Assembly: GCA_016716705.1 (NCBI GenBank)
Contig: JADJVF010000007.1
Location: 124,001-188,000, forward strand
Direction of reading: 5' to 3'
Source: Holophagales bacterium
GTDB taxonomy: Bacteria > Acidobacteriota > Thermoanaerobaculia > UBA5066
DNA: 64,000 nucleotides
Under the pieces are notes generated by a model. It did not search any database. It saw only the letters and a program-made list of their open reading frames with translations, and was not told the origin of the DNA. The position numbers were made by a program, and so were the translations under genes. Positions 47,689-58,400 of the stretch are shown here, piece after piece; within the stretch, counting starts at the first letter, position 1; each line of letters opens with the position of its first letter.

Positions 47689-48465
47689 GTGGCCACAGGT
47701 AGACCCCGCGTCGTCACGTCCCGGAAGGGCGGCCCCGATCTCGGGGACCTGTCCGGGCCGTTCCTCCTCGCCCTCCTCGGAGGGGATGAAGCGGCCGTCG
47801 AGGGGCTGGTCTCCCGCTCTCGCGCTCTTGGTGCCGACACGGCCCTCGTCGTCAGGGACCTGGTGATGCCGGCCCTCTGCGAAGTGGGCCGGATGTGGAC
47901 TCGGGGAGAAGCGTCGATCGCGGAGGAGCACCTCGCGACGTCTCTCGCCAGCCGCGTCCTGGGGCGTTCGTCTGGAAGCGGCGGTGCCCCGTCCGGCCCC
48001 GACCGGCGCATCGTCTTCGCCTGCCTGGCGGGCGAGTTCCACGACCTCGGCATCCGCTTCCTCGCCGACGTGGCTCGGGAATGCGGGTGGGACGCCGAGT
48101 CGCTCGGCGCCAACGTCCCGCGCGAGGCGCTCGTCCGTTTCGTCCAGCAGCGTCCCCCCGCCGCCGTCGCGCTCTCGGTTTCCCTGGCGGGTCACGTCCC
48201 GGAGGCGGCCCAGACGATCGCCGAAATCCGCGCCGTCGTCCCCGGCGTCACGATCCTCGTGGGCGGTCTCGCCTTCAGGGAAGACCCCGAGAGATTCGCC
48301 CTGACCGGCGCCGACGTCGGGATCACCGACGCCGTGACCCTTCGCGACTGGCTCCGGGCGCAGGAGGGAAGACGCTCCGCGGTGTCCCCGAACGGCTCAT
48401 CTGTTTGCGGCCTTCCAATCGCGATGCCGGCGTCCCTTCGCCGCCGCGTCGCGCGGTCCCGCTGA
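47689..48465 (+). CDS. Stand-alone B12-binding protein (B12-2/B12-binding domains)
   Basis: This 258-residue protein starts at GTG 47689. The helical cap (B12-2, about 20-100) has EVGRMWTRGEASIAEEHLAT, whose Trp stacks on the corrin. The Rossmann-like B12-binding domain (about 108-225) has GEFHDLG, where His118 should be the cobalt ligand, then ESLGANVPREALV and ILVGGLAF. The motif is ExHxxG here instead of the usual DxHxxG. Domain pairing is as in CarH/LitR photoreceptors and corrinoid proteins, but no HTH or methyltransferase is attached. It may be a cobalamin- or light-responsive partner, or a corrinoid carrier. Confidence 0.85.
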   Translation: MATGRPRVVTSRKGGPDLGDLSGPFLLALLGGDEAAVEGLVSRSRALGADTALVVRDLVMPALCEVGRMWTRGEASIAEEHLATSLASRVLGRSSGSGGAPSGPDRRIVFACLAGEFHDLGIRFLADVARECGWDAESLGANVPREALVRFVQQRPPAAVALSVSLAGHVPEAAQTIAEIRAVVPGVTILVGGLAFREDPERFALTGADVGITDAVTLRDWLRAQEGRRSAVSPNGSSVCGLPIAMPASLRRRVARSR

Positions 48466-48508
48466 CCCGGCCCCGCCTGCTACAGTTCCCCTCAGTCCGG
48501 TCGAGCGC

Positions 48509-48585
48509 CTGCCCGTAGCTCAGCTGGATAGAGCATCGGCCTTCTAAGCCGAGGGTCAGCGGTTCGAGCCCGCTCGGGCAGGCCA
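48509..48585 (+). tRNA. tRNA-Arg (anticodon TCT)
   Basis: The gene has 77 bases. The acceptor CTGCCCG pairs perfectly with CGGGCAG, the D arm is GCTCAGCTGGATAGAGC, the anticodon loop CTTCTAA reads TCT, and the T arm is AGCGGTTCGAGCCCGCT. Discriminator G is followed by encoded CCA. Confidence 0.97.
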
Positions 48586-48586
48586 A

Positions 48587-49462
48587 CTATCGCGCCGGCT
48601 TTGTCCCGATCGCCAGGAGACTGTTTCCTCTCGCCGCGGCCTCGCGGGGGAGGCAGAGCTCCGTCTCCAGCGGTACGAGCCGCCCGAGGAGCCGCGGGTC
48701 GTCGAGGTGCGCGGGGAGGTCCTCGCCGGGGCCCTCGGGGTGGACGGAGACGGGAAAGCCGCGGACGGCGACGTCCACGCAGCCGGCCCTCTCCAGGCAC
48801 CGGCGCGCGACGGTCGGCGTGAAGACGAGGACCTCCGGAACGCCGTCGCCGTAGCGGACGGCGCTGCGCGTCGCGAGGCGGCCGAGCTCGCCGGGACGCC
48901 CGTCGCGCAGGCTCTTGGCCGCCGCCTGCCAGAGGTTCGGGAGGACGAGGGCGACGCGGCCGCCGGGCGCCGTGGCGCGGACGAGCTGCCGGATCAGAGC
49001 CGCCGGGTCGGCGACGAGACCCGCCACGTTGTGGAAGCAGAGGACGACGTCGAAGAGGCCGAGGCCGCGCGGAAGAGGAGCGTTGAGGTCGAGCTCGACG
49101 AGGGAGAGGCGGTCGCGCGCTCCCGAGCGGGCCGCCTTGCGGCGGGCCACGTCGAGCATCCCGGGCGAGACGTCGGCGAGAAGGGCGGTCGCACGCGGCA
49201 GCTCGCGGAGGAGCCGGAGCGCCCAGCGCCCGGTGCCTCCGCCGGCATCGAGGATGCGCCGCCCTTCGCCTTCGCCGAGGCCGGAGAGGACCGTGCGGCG
49301 CAGGAGGGAGAGGAGGACCCTGTCGGAAAAGGACCAATAGGGCCGGTCGGCGACGGGGTCGTAGACGGCCGCGCGCCGGTCGAAGAAGGCGCGGACCTCG
49401 GCGCTCCGGCTTGCCGGGTCGAGCTTCGGCCAGGGGGCAGCGCGACGTTCGTCGGATTGCAT
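48587..49462 (-). CDS. SAM-dependent methyltransferase (class I)
   Basis: This 291-residue protein has a methyltransferase fold: motif I ILDAGGGTGRWALRLL, motif II ADVSPGMLDVA, the acidic LVELDLNAPLP, motif IV FDVVLCFHNVAGLV and the post-motif region GGRVALVLPN. An N-terminal segment (AEVRAFFDRRAAVYD) is typical of UbiE/small-molecule methyltransferases. Substrate unknown. The stop is one base from the tRNA-Arg 3' end, on the other strand. Confidence 0.87.
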   Translation of the reverse strand: MQSDERRAAPWPKLDPASRSAEVRAFFDRRAAVYDPVADRPYWSFSDRVLLSLLRRTVLSGLGEGEGRRILDAGGGTGRWALRLLRELPRATALLADVSPGMLDVARRKAARSGARDRLSLVELDLNAPLPRGLGLFDVVLCFHNVAGLVADPAALIRQLVRATAPGGRVALVLPNLWQAAAKSLRDGRPGELGRLATRSAVRYGDGVPEVLVFTPTVARRCLERAGCVDVAVRGFPVSVHPEGPGEDLPAHLDDPRLLGRLVPLETELCLPREAAARGNSLLAIGTKPAR

Positions 49463-49504
49463 GAGAGACGGGAGAATAGCGCCCAGCCACCGCTGGAGCC
49501 TCAG

Positions 49505-50264
49505 ATGAAGACAGCCCGACCGTACGGCACGCACCCCGACATTCCCGACCACCGCGACCGGAAGTACGAGGCGCCTCGCCACGTTCGGCGCGCGCTTCCT
49601 CAATCGGTCGACCTGAGGCCTCACTGCCCTCCCGTCGAGGACCAGCGGCCGCTGAACGCCTGCTCGGCCCACGCCATCGGCGCGGCCCTCTGGTTCGACG
49701 ACAAGCGGCAGGACGGGCACGCCGCGCTCCCCTCGCGCCTCTTCCTCTACTGGGTCGAGCGGGCGAAGGAGCACACCGTCGGGACGAACGCCCCCGTCTC
49801 CCTCCGCGACGGCTACAAGGCGGCGGCGAAGAGCGGCGTCTGCCCCGAGAGCCTCTGGCCGTGGAAGCCGGAGCGGTTTGCCGACCGGCCCACGAGGAAC
49901 GTGCTTTCGCGAGGCGAAGAAGCGCCGGGCCATGTCCTACCACCGGATCCCGCGCGACCTCGACCACCTCCGCGGCTGCCTCGCCGAGGGGTTCCCGTTC
50001 ACGCTCGGCATCTCGGTGCACGAGAGCTTCGAAAGCCGCGCCGTGCGAGAGACGGGGAAGGTGCCGATGCCGGCGCGGGGAGAGAAGACCCTCGGCGGGC
50101 ACGCCGTCCTCGTGGTCGGCTACGACGAGCGGAGCCGTCGCTTCCTGGCGCGCAACTCGTGGGGAAAGCGGTGGGGCCAGCGCGGCTACTTCACTCTGCC
50201 GTGGAACTACCTCCTCCACCCGGACCTCGCCTGGGACTTCTGGACGGTGCGGCGAGTGCTCTGA
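49505..50264 (+). CDS. Papain-like (C1) cysteine peptidase, one frame break
   Basis: The gene begins at ATG 49505 and changes frame near 49903, where one base appears missing between RNV and CFREAKKR. The joined protein has about 252 residues. Catalytic residues are all present: Cys53 in PLNACSAHAIGAA, preceded by the oxyanion Gln in VEDQRPLN; His in LGGHAVLVVGYD; Asn in ARNSWGKRWGQRGYF. There is no signal peptide and no propeptide, as in other bacterial cytosolic C1 peptidases of this type. A Ser/Thr kinase gene follows 33 bases later. Confidence 0.86.
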
Positions 50265-50296
50265 CGGGGCCGCGCCGCGATACCATTCCGGGTTCG

Positions 50297-52904
50297 ATGG
50301 CACTCTCGCCGGGAGACAAGCTCGGTCCCTACGAGGTCGCGGCCCGCATCGGCGCGGGGGGGATGGGCGAGGTCTGGCGCGCCCGGGACACCCGGCTCGG
50401 CCGCGACGTCGCCATCAAGATCCTCACGCGGACCGGCTCCTCCGACGCCGACCGGATCCGCCGGTTCGAGGTCGAGATGAAGGCGGTCGGGCGGCTCAGC
50501 CACCCGAACGTCCTCGCCGTCTTCGACGTCGGGAGCCACGACGGCGTCCCCTACCTCGTCTCCGAGCTCCTCGAAGGCGAGACGCTCCGGGACCGGCTCG
50601 ACCGCGGGCCGCTCCCCGTCAAGGTCGTCGCCACCACCGCGGTCGAGATCGCGCAGGGCCTCGCGGCCGCCCACGCCGCCGGCGTCATCCACCGCGACCT
50701 GAAGCCCGAGAACGTCTTCCTGACGCGCGACGGAAGGGTGAAGCTCCTCGACTTCGGCCTCGCCAAGCTCGTGGAGTCGCAGGCCCCCGTCACCTTCGAG
50801 GGGCTGGAGGAGGCCGAGACCGCCGCCCGGCTCACGGTCTCGGGCATCGTCGTCGGAACGGTCAGGTACATGTCGCCGGAGCAGATTCGCGGGGCGCAGG
50901 TCGACCACCGCTCCGACATCTTCGCGTTCGGAGCGCTTCTCTTCGAGATGCTGACAGGGCAGATGGCCTTCCGGAGACCCTCCGCCATCGAGTCCCTCAG
51001 CGCGACGCTCGCGGAAGACCCGCTCAGCCGGCTCCAGGACCCATCGCCGATTCCGGAGGAGCTCGAGCCGATCCTGAAGCGATGTCTCGACAAGAACCCG
51101 AACGACCGGTTCCAGTCGGCAGCCGACCTCGCGTTCCAGCTCCGCGAGTACGGGGAGAGCTTCACGAGGGCGTCGAGCGCCCGCCGGCGCCCGATTCCGG
51201 GAGCGCGTGTGCGCCTCGTGCGGACAGGCGGTGATTGCCGTCCTCGCGCTCGCGGCGCTCGGTGCCGCCGGGCTCGCCTGGCGCGCGGGGCGCGGCTCGG
51301 CGGAGCCGGGAGTCCCGTCCTACCGGCAGCTCACGTTCCGGCGCGGCCTCGTCCTCTCGGCGCGCTTCTCCCCCGACGGCAAGACGATCGTCTACGGAGC
51401 GGGCTGGGAAGGCGAGGCGTTCCGGCTCCAGTCGATGCGGACGGAGAGCCCCGAGTCGCGCCCGCTCGACCTGCCTCCCGGAGACGTCCTCGCCGTCTCG
51501 TCGACGGGCGAGCTCGCGATCTCGCTCGACAGGAAGTTCGTCTACGGTTTCCAGGCGCGAGGGACCCTCGCGCGCGTCCCGCTGATCGGAGGCGCGCCGC
51601 GGAAGATCCTGACCGACGTCGAGGACGCGGACTTCTCCCCCGACGGCCGCGAGCTCGCGGTGAGCCGCGTCGTCGAGGGGCGGTACCGGCTCGAGTACCC
51701 GATCGAGAAGGTCCTGCACGAGGCCGAGGGGTGGATCAGCAACGTCCGCGTCTCGCCCGACGGAGAGCGCGTGGCGTTCGTCGACCATCCGATCGCGGGC
51801 GACGACCGGGGCGCGATCTGTGTGGTCGACAGGAAAGGCGTGAAGACCGTCCTCGCGGAAGGGTGGGCGAGCGCGCTCGGCCTCGACTGGTCCCCGGACG
51901 GGCGCGAGGTCTGGTTCACCGCGACGGAGGTCTCGCCGAACTGCGGCCTCTGGGCCGTCGACCTGAAGGGCAACCGGCGGCTCCTGGCGCGCAGCCCGGG
52001 GCGCCTCGCCCTGCAGGACGTGAGCCCCTCCGGCGAGCTCCTCGTGACGGAAGGGCGCGTTCGGCTCGGAATGGGCTTCGGATCCCGGGACGCTCCCGTC
52101 GAAAGGGACCTCTCGTGGCTCGACGCCACCGTCGTGTCGGACATCTCGCAGGACGGGAAGACGATCGTCTTCGCGGAGCAGGGTGCCGGCGGCGGAGCCG
52201 GGACGTATTCCGTCTACGTGCGCGGCAGCGACGGCTCGCCTTCCGCTCGCCTGGGAGAAGGAACGGCTGGTCCCCTTTCCCCCGACGGTCAATGGGCGGT
52301 GTCGATCGTTCCCTCGACGCCCCCGAACCTCGTCCTTCTTCCGACGGGTCCCGGACGGGCGAAGACCCTCGAGCGCGGCCCGATCGTCAGCTACCAGGCC
52401 GCCGCGTTCTTTCCCGACGGCGAGAGGCTGCTCCTCGCGGCCAACGAAGAAGGAAAGCCCGTGCGACTCTACGTCCAGAGCCTCGAATCGGGCGGACCAA
52501 GGGCCGTCTCGGGACCGGGGCTGAGGTTCGCGCCGCCCTCCGACGTCATCTCACCCGACGGGCGCACGGCGGCGGTGACGGACGGAGAAGGCCGCGTCGT
52601 CCTCTTTCCGCTCGACGGTGCGGAACCGCGTCTCGCCCCGGGCCTCGAGCCGGGCGACGTCCCGATGCGCTGGAGCCTCGACGGGCAGTCGCTTTTCGTC
52701 TTCCGTTTCGACGAGCTGCCGGCGCAGATAAGGCGGGTGACGTTCGACCGGCCGGGGCGCGAGGTCGTCGCGCGCATCACACCGCCGGACCCGGCAGGGG
52801 TCGAGTCGATCGTCGCCGCGCAGGTGACGCCCGACGGGCGCTCCTGGGTCTACAGCTACTTTCAGTATCGGAACGACCTGCACCTCGTCGCCGGCCTGAA
52901 GTAG
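50297..52904 (+). CDS. Transmembrane Ser/Thr kinase with PD40-type beta-propeller, one frame break
   Basis: An N-terminal Hanks kinase (about residues 10-285) has GAGGMGEVWRAR, VAIKIL, VIHRDLKPEN, DFGLAKL and MSPEQIRG. The frame then shifts near 51228 (RTGG to VIAVLALAALG), compatible with one extra G in ACAGGCGG. The second part starts with a membrane helix and continues with WD40-like/PD40 repeats (FSPDGKTIVY, FSPDGRELAV, VSPDGERVAF, WSPDGREVWF, ISQDGKTIVF, ISPDGRTAAV). That is a periplasmic propeller sensor. The architecture is common in Acidobacteriota. Total about 868 residues. Confidence 0.9.
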
Positions 52905-52953
52905 CGGGACGGGCGCGTCCGCAGCGGGAGCTGCGGCGGAATGGGCGCCGCGC

Positions 52954-52982
52954 GGAGCCGGCCCTTCACGAGAACCGGCTCC
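52954..52982. terminator. Stem-loop between convergent genes
   Basis: GGAGCCGG (52954-52961) pairs with CCGGCTCC (52975-52982) around a 13-base loop. It lies between the kinase stop and the opposite-strand Lys/Ala-rich gene, fitting a shared terminator. Confidence 0.45.
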
Positions 52983-52996
52983 GGCGCGACGGACGA

Positions 52997-53173
52997 TCAG
53001 ATCATCCCGACGTCTTTCTTCTTGGCGACTTTCTTCGGGGCGGCCTTCTTCACGGCCTTCTTGACCGCCTTCTTCGCCGGGGCCTTCTTGGCGGCGGCCT
53101 TCGGGGCCACGGCCTTCTTCACGGCCTTGACGATCTTCTTGACTGCCTTCTTCGCTGCTTTCTTCGTTGCCAT
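52997..53173 (-). CDS. Tiny Lys/Ala-rich protein (histone H1-like tail)
   Basis: This 58-residue product of ATG 53173 consists almost only of Lys, Ala, Val and Pro (MATKKAAKKAVKKIV, repeated AVKKA and APKKA units) and ends KKKDVGMI. Composition is like histone H1/HU C-terminal tails, so DNA compaction is the simplest role. An AAGGAGTT sequence lies just upstream. It begins 39 bases after the stop of the radical SAM maturase gene on the same strand, so it may also be that enzyme's partner or substrate. No signal peptide or Cys is present. Confidence 0.8.
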   Translation of the reverse strand: MATKKAAKKAVKKIVKAVKKAVAPKAAAKKAPAKKAVKKAVKKAAPKKVAKKKDVGMI

Positions 53174-53212
53174 CGGAACTCCTTCTGTTGTCCGCCCTCG
53201 AAGGACGGGGGT

Positions 53213-55285
53213 TCAGGAAATGGCCAGCTTCCCGCGACGATTCACGGAGAAGCGGGCCGAAGAGAGACTTTCTTGCGCGTGAGAGATCTCGTTTGCGGCC
53301 AGAGGCTCCGGCCTCTCGCTCGCGCGGAGTGTACAGAACGTCACGTCGCCATTCTGAACGGGAATCTCGATTCCGTCACCTCTCTTCGCTCCCATCGAGC
53401 GCGCGACGCGCCAGAAACGATCGAGCGCGCGCCCTTCCGGAGAGAAACGTCCGAGCGAAACGGCGAGCGCGAGGTGTCTCTCTCCGTCGCGCAGGAGGAG
53501 GCGATTCACGACGAGCGTCTCGAGCGCGCGCTCCACCTCTTCGCGCGTGGAGCCGCACGCAGAGCGGCCCGCGTCCGTCAGCGCACGCAGGTTCGTCGAG
53601 GCGTCGCACGCCTCGTGGAGCACGCGGGGCAGGCCTCTGAGGACGGTGAGCGGGTGGCGCGCGACGGGGCGGAGGTCCCACACGAGGAGCGCGTCGCCGG
53701 CCGGCACGCTGAATAGAGCGCTCGCCTTCGCGGCTCGCCTCCAGCGTGCGACCTCGCGCAGGAGCGGCGCGACGTAGGTGCCGGCGTGTCCGCCACCCCT
53801 CGCGCGAAACGAGAAGGAGTACGCGAGGTTCTTCGCGGCCTCGGGCCCGAACGGATAGACCGCCGCGTACGACGGCAGCGGCGCGACGTCGAGGAAGCCG
53901 AGCCGCTCGGCGTCGTCGAAGCCGGGGCTGAAGCGGTCGAGCCGCAGGCCCGAGACGCCCGACGGCGGGACGAGGTGCGAGAGGAGCGGCACGAGGCGCG
54001 CCATCCGCGCGTACTCCTCCGGCGGCTCGTCGGGAAAGCCCCAGAGGAGGTTCCAGTAGGGCGTGACGCCGAGCTCGCGTCCCCACTTCAGGAGCTGGAT
54101 GTTCTGGAAGGCGGTGACGCCCTTCCTCATCAGCTTCAGCACCGCGTCGCTGAGGCTCTCGATGCCGGGCTGGATCCGCGTGACCCCCGCGTCGGCGAGG
54201 AGTCGCACCTGCTCCTTCTTCAGGCTCGACTTCGTCTCCCAGAAGACGGGGGACGGCGGCGGGGACTTCGCGAGCTCGGGGAGGAGGCTCTCGAAGTAGC
54301 GCGCGTCGAGGATGTTGTCGACGACCTGCAGGTCGCTCCGGGGGTGCCGCGTGACGAGGGCGCGGAGCTCGTCGAGGGCGCGCGAGGGCGACTTGCTCCG
54401 GAAGGCCATCGTCGTCCCGTTCAGGCCGCAGAAGGTGCAGTGGCTCTTCTCGCCCCACGAGCAGCCGCGCGCCGTCTCGAGGAAGAGGCCCGGGGTCCAC
54501 TTCCCGGCGAAGCGGCTCCGCGCGAACTGCTCGAAGTAGTCGGAGTCGTCGGGGACGGGGAGATCGTCCATCCGCGCCACCGTCGGCGCGTTCGGAAACC
54601 GGGCCGATGCGAACCGCGCGGCGACGTTCGTGCGCGTCGTGACGCCGGGAAGGCTGTCGAGGCCGCGCCCGTCGAGGACGCGCCGGACGAGCTCGGGGAA
54701 GACGAGATCGCCCTCTCCCGACACGGCCGCGTCGAGGAAGGGGAAGCGCCGCACCGTCTCGGCTCCCATCACGCCTTCGCAGTTCGCGCCGCCGAGAAGA
54801 ACGAAGGTTCCGGGAGCTTCCTCCTTGATCCGCTTCGCGAGAGCGAGCGAGGCGACGTGCTGCTGGAAGACGCTCGTGAAGCCGACGATCCTCGGCCGGT
54901 GCGCGAGGACCTCGGCGAGGCACCGCTCGACGAACCGTCCGGCCCGCTCGCGCGCGCGGTGCAGCCCCGCGACGAAGGAGGCGGGAACGGGGCGCGCCAG
55001 CTCGCGCGTTCCCCAGCAGGCACGATCCAGGAGGACTTCTCTCTCCCACGTCGCGTCCGCATCCGGATCGGGTCCGAAGAGCGCCTCGCGAAAGACCCAC
55101 TCTCCCGCGAGCTCGCGGATCGAGCGGGTGCCGTCGGTGGCGATCCTCGTGTAGAGACCGACGCCGAGGAGCTCGGCGAAACGGAGGGTGAAGTAGAGGA
55201 CCCGGACGGAGGTGCCGTGCGGCGCCAGCGACGCTTTCAGAAGAGACAGGCCGAGAGACGGAGACATCTCGGGGCCGAACGGCAT
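53213..55285 (-). CDS. B12-fold radical SAM enzyme of the RiPP-maturation type
   Basis: This protein has at least 690 residues. The N-terminal B12-binding-like fold (RIVGFTSVFQQHVASLALAK, FVLLGGANCEGVMG) is followed by a radical SAM core with GCSWGEKSHCTFCGLNG (C-x7-C-x2-C, near 275-288). This is the diagnostic loop of the ribosomal peptide maturation radical SAM protein 1 family, whose members C-methylate or otherwise modify peptides. A long C-terminal region follows. The ATG at 55285 cuts off the usual strand DVLLVSMPFG; the frame stays open upstream with only a CTG at 55345, so the real start may lie there. No precursor peptide of a known class is adjacent. The Lys/Ala-rich gene downstream is the only small neighbour. 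Confidence 0.88.
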   Translation of the reverse strand: MPFGPEMSPSLGLSLLKASLAPHGTSVRVLYFTLRFAELLGVGLYTRIATDGTRSIRELAGEWVFREALFGPDPDADATWEREVLLDRACWGTRELARPVPASFVAGLHRARERAGRFVERCLAEVLAHRPRIVGFTSVFQQHVASLALAKRIKEEAPGTFVLLGGANCEGVMGAETVRRFPFLDAAVSGEGDLVFPELVRRVLDGRGLDSLPGVTTRTNVAARFASARFPNAPTVARMDDLPVPDDSDYFEQFARSRFAGKWTPGLFLETARGCSWGEKSHCTFCGLNGTTMAFRSKSPSRALDELRALVTRHPRSDLQVVDNILDARYFESLLPELAKSPPPSPVFWETKSSLKKEQVRLLADAGVTRIQPGIESLSDAVLKLMRKGVTAFQNIQLLKWGRELGVTPYWNLLWGFPDEPPEEYARMARLVPLLSHLVPPSGVSGLRLDRFSPGFDDAERLGFLDVAPLPSYAAVYPFGPEAAKNLAYSFSFRARGGGHAGTYVAPLLREVARWRRAAKASALFSVPAGDALLVWDLRPVARHPLTVLRGLPRVLHEACDASTNLRALTDAGRSACGSTREEVERALETLVVNRLLLRDGERHLALAVSLGRFSPEGRALDRFWRVARSMGAKRGDGIEIPVQNGDVTFCTLRASERPEPLAANEISHAQESLSSARFSVNRRGKLAIS

Positions 55286-55437
55286 CGAGACGAGGAGGAC
55301 GTCGGTCGCGTCCGGCGTGCGTCTGTGCGGGCGTTCTCGAATCAGGCCGCGAGGGTGCCGGGTGACGGCCCGGCCGTCAAGGATTCGCGACGTCTTCGCA
55401 GGACGAACCGCCGCGCGCGCGAGCCGTACACCTCGAC

Positions 55438-58400
55438 ATGAGGACTCCGCGCCCCGTCCTCGCGGCCTTCGGGGCTCTCCTGCTGGCGGGCTCCGCCTCC
55501 GCTGCCCCGGTGTCGTTCGAGAAGCTCTCCCTGGCGCAGGGGCTCTCGCAGAGCATCGTCGAGGGAGCCCTGCAGGACCGCCGCGGGTTCCTCTGGTTCG
55601 TCACGGAAGACGGCCTGAACCGATGGGACGGCTATCGTTTCTCCGTCTTCCGGAACGTCGCGGGAAACGCGCGGAGCCTCTCCTACAACGAGCTGAAGTG
55701 CCTCGTGGAGGACCGTTCCGGAATGATCTGGATCGGGACTTTCGAGGGAGGGTTGAACCGGTTCGATCCGGCGACGGGCGACGTCACGCGCTTTCGGCAC
55801 GACCCCGCCGACCCGGCCAGTCTCCCCGCGAACACCGTTCGCGCGCTCCGCGAGGACCGCGACGGGCGGATGTGGGTCGGGACGCAGGGTGGGGGCCTCG
55901 CGCGCCTCGACCCCGGGACAGGCCGATTCGAGCGGTTCCGGCACGATGCTCGCGACCCGGCGAGCCTCGCGCACGACGATGTGAGAGCCCTCCTCGTGGA
56001 TCGTGCCGGAGCCCTCTGGGTGGGGACGTACGGAGGCGGCCTCGACCGGCTCGACGCGGGGGGGCGCGTCTTCGTTCACGTTCCCGCGGAGGAGGGCGGG
56101 CCGGGATCTTCTCTCGTCACGGCCCTTCTCGAGGATCGATCGGGAACGCTCTGGGTGGGGACGTACGGAGGCGGCGTCCTGGTGAGGGAGGCGGGCCGGG
56201 ACCGGCTGGTGAGGCACGCGCGCGCAGCCGGGCTCCCGAGCGACCTCGTCAAGGCGCTCGCCGAGGACCACGAGGGCTTCCTCTGGATCGCCACCGACGG
56301 TGGGGGCCTCGTCCGGCTCGACCGCAGGACCGGAACGGCAACGGTGCACCGTCACGACCCTGCAGACTCCCAGAGCCTCTCGACCGACCGCGTCTGGTCG
56401 GTCTTCGAGGACCGATCCAAGGTCCTCTGGGTGGGAACCTACGGCGGCGGCCTGAACAGGCTCGGACTGGGGAGCAAGAACTTCGTCCACGTTCGCCACG
56501 ACCCGCGCGATCCCTCGTCGCTCGGTCACGACATCGTCTGGTCGTTCCACGAGGACGCCGACGGCACGGTGTGGGTCGGGACGGACTCGGCCGGGCTCCA
56601 GCGCTGGGACCGGCGGAAGAACGTCTTTCGCGGTTACCGGCACGATCCCCGCGACCCCCGGAGCCTCGCGCACGACACCGTGCGCGTCGTGTACGGGGAC
56701 AGCGCCGGCGAGCTCTGGGTGGCGACGCACGGCGGCGGCCTCGACCGCCTCGACCGCGCGACGGGGCGCTTCACGCACTCCCGTCACGACCCGCAGGACC
56801 CGGGGAGCCTCGCCCACGACGAGCTGCGGGCGGTCTACGAGGACCGCTCCGGGACGCTCTGGATCGGGACGTTCGGCGGCGGCCTCGACCGGCTCGATCG
56901 CGAGACGGGGCGCTTCGTCCACCACCGCAACGACCCGGCCGAACCGCGGAGCCTCTCGAGCGACTTCGTCCGCTGCATCCTCGAGGACGGGAGCGGCGCT
57001 CTCTGGGTGGGGACTCAGGGTGGAGGCCTGAACCGGCTCGACCGGGCGACGGGGGCCTTCACGCGGTGGCGCTCGGCCGCGGCCGATCCCGGGAGCCTCT
57101 CGAACGACTTCGTCTTCGCGCTCCACGAGGACCGGGCCGGGACTCTCTGGGTCGGGACGTTCGGAGGCGGGCTGAACCGCCTCGACAGGTCGACGGGCCG
57201 GTTCACGCGGTTCACCACGAAGGACGGACTGCCCAGCGATTCGATCTACGGGATCCTCGAGGACGAGAGGGGCCGTCTCTGGATCAGCACGGTTCGCGGG
57301 CTGTCCTGTTTCGACCCGCGCGAGGGGACCTTTCACACCTACGACAGCCGCGACGGGTTGCAGGGCGACGAGTTCAACGGGGGAGCGGTCTACCGGAGCT
57401 CGCGCGGGGAGATGTTCTTCGGCGGGATCCACGGCTTCAACGCGTTCTTCCCGTCGCAGATCGCCGTCCGGACCGACCCGGCCCCGGTCGTCCTGACGGA
57501 GCTGCTCCTCTTCAACCGGCCGGTCGCTCCGGGCGAACGAGTCGGCGGCCGCGTTCCCCTGACCCGGTTCGTGACGTACCAGGACGAGATCGTCCTCTCC
57601 CACGAGGACGACGTCGTCTCCATCGAGTTCGCCGCGCTCCACTTTGCCGCGCCCGAGAAGAACCGGTACGCCTTCCGGCTCGACGGCTTCGACCGCGACT
57701 GGATTCCCGCGCGGGCCGACCGGCGCGTCGCGACGTTCACCGCCCTGGCGCCCGGCGAGTACCTCTTCCGCGTGAAGGCCGCCAACCCCGACGGGGTCTG
57801 GGGCGAAGAGGAGGCTCGGTTGAGGATCGTGGTCACGCCGCCCCTCTGGGGAACGTGGTGGTTCCGCCTCGGAATGCTCGTCGCTCTCGCAGGCACGATC
57901 GTCGTCGCGCTCCGGAGGAGGATGCGGACGGTGAGCCTGGAGGCCGCGATGAGGGCGGCGCACGACGCGCAGGTGGCGGTGATGCCGAGAGTCGATCCCC
58001 GCGTCGCGGGATTCGAGGTCTCGGGCATCTGCATTCCCGCGCTCGACGTCGGGGGCGACTTCTTCGACTACGTGAGGACGGGGGGAGAGGAGTCGCCGCT
58101 CGCGATCGTCGTCGGGGACGTCTCGGGGAAGGGGACGCGCGCGGCGATGACGGCGGCGATGTCGGGAGGCATGGTGAACGCCCTCGCAAGGAGGGGAGGG
58201 CCCCTGGAGGAGGTGATGGGGCAGGTGAACGCCGCGCTGAGGGCGAAGATCGAGAAGAGGATGTTCGCGGCGGTCTGCCTCGCCTCGCTCGACCCGGGCC
58301 GGCGGGAGCTGACGTTCGTCAATGCCGGGCTCTGCGAGCCGCTCCTGCGTGCAGGCGACGCCGCGACGTACCTGTCTTCCGTGGGAACGCTCTTCCCGCT

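Noticed and set aside
55438..57220. Tandem DNA repeats that could be CRISPR-like or a mobile repeat
   Set aside because: The repeats are coding units of about 48 codons forming propeller blades, not identical repeats with spacers.
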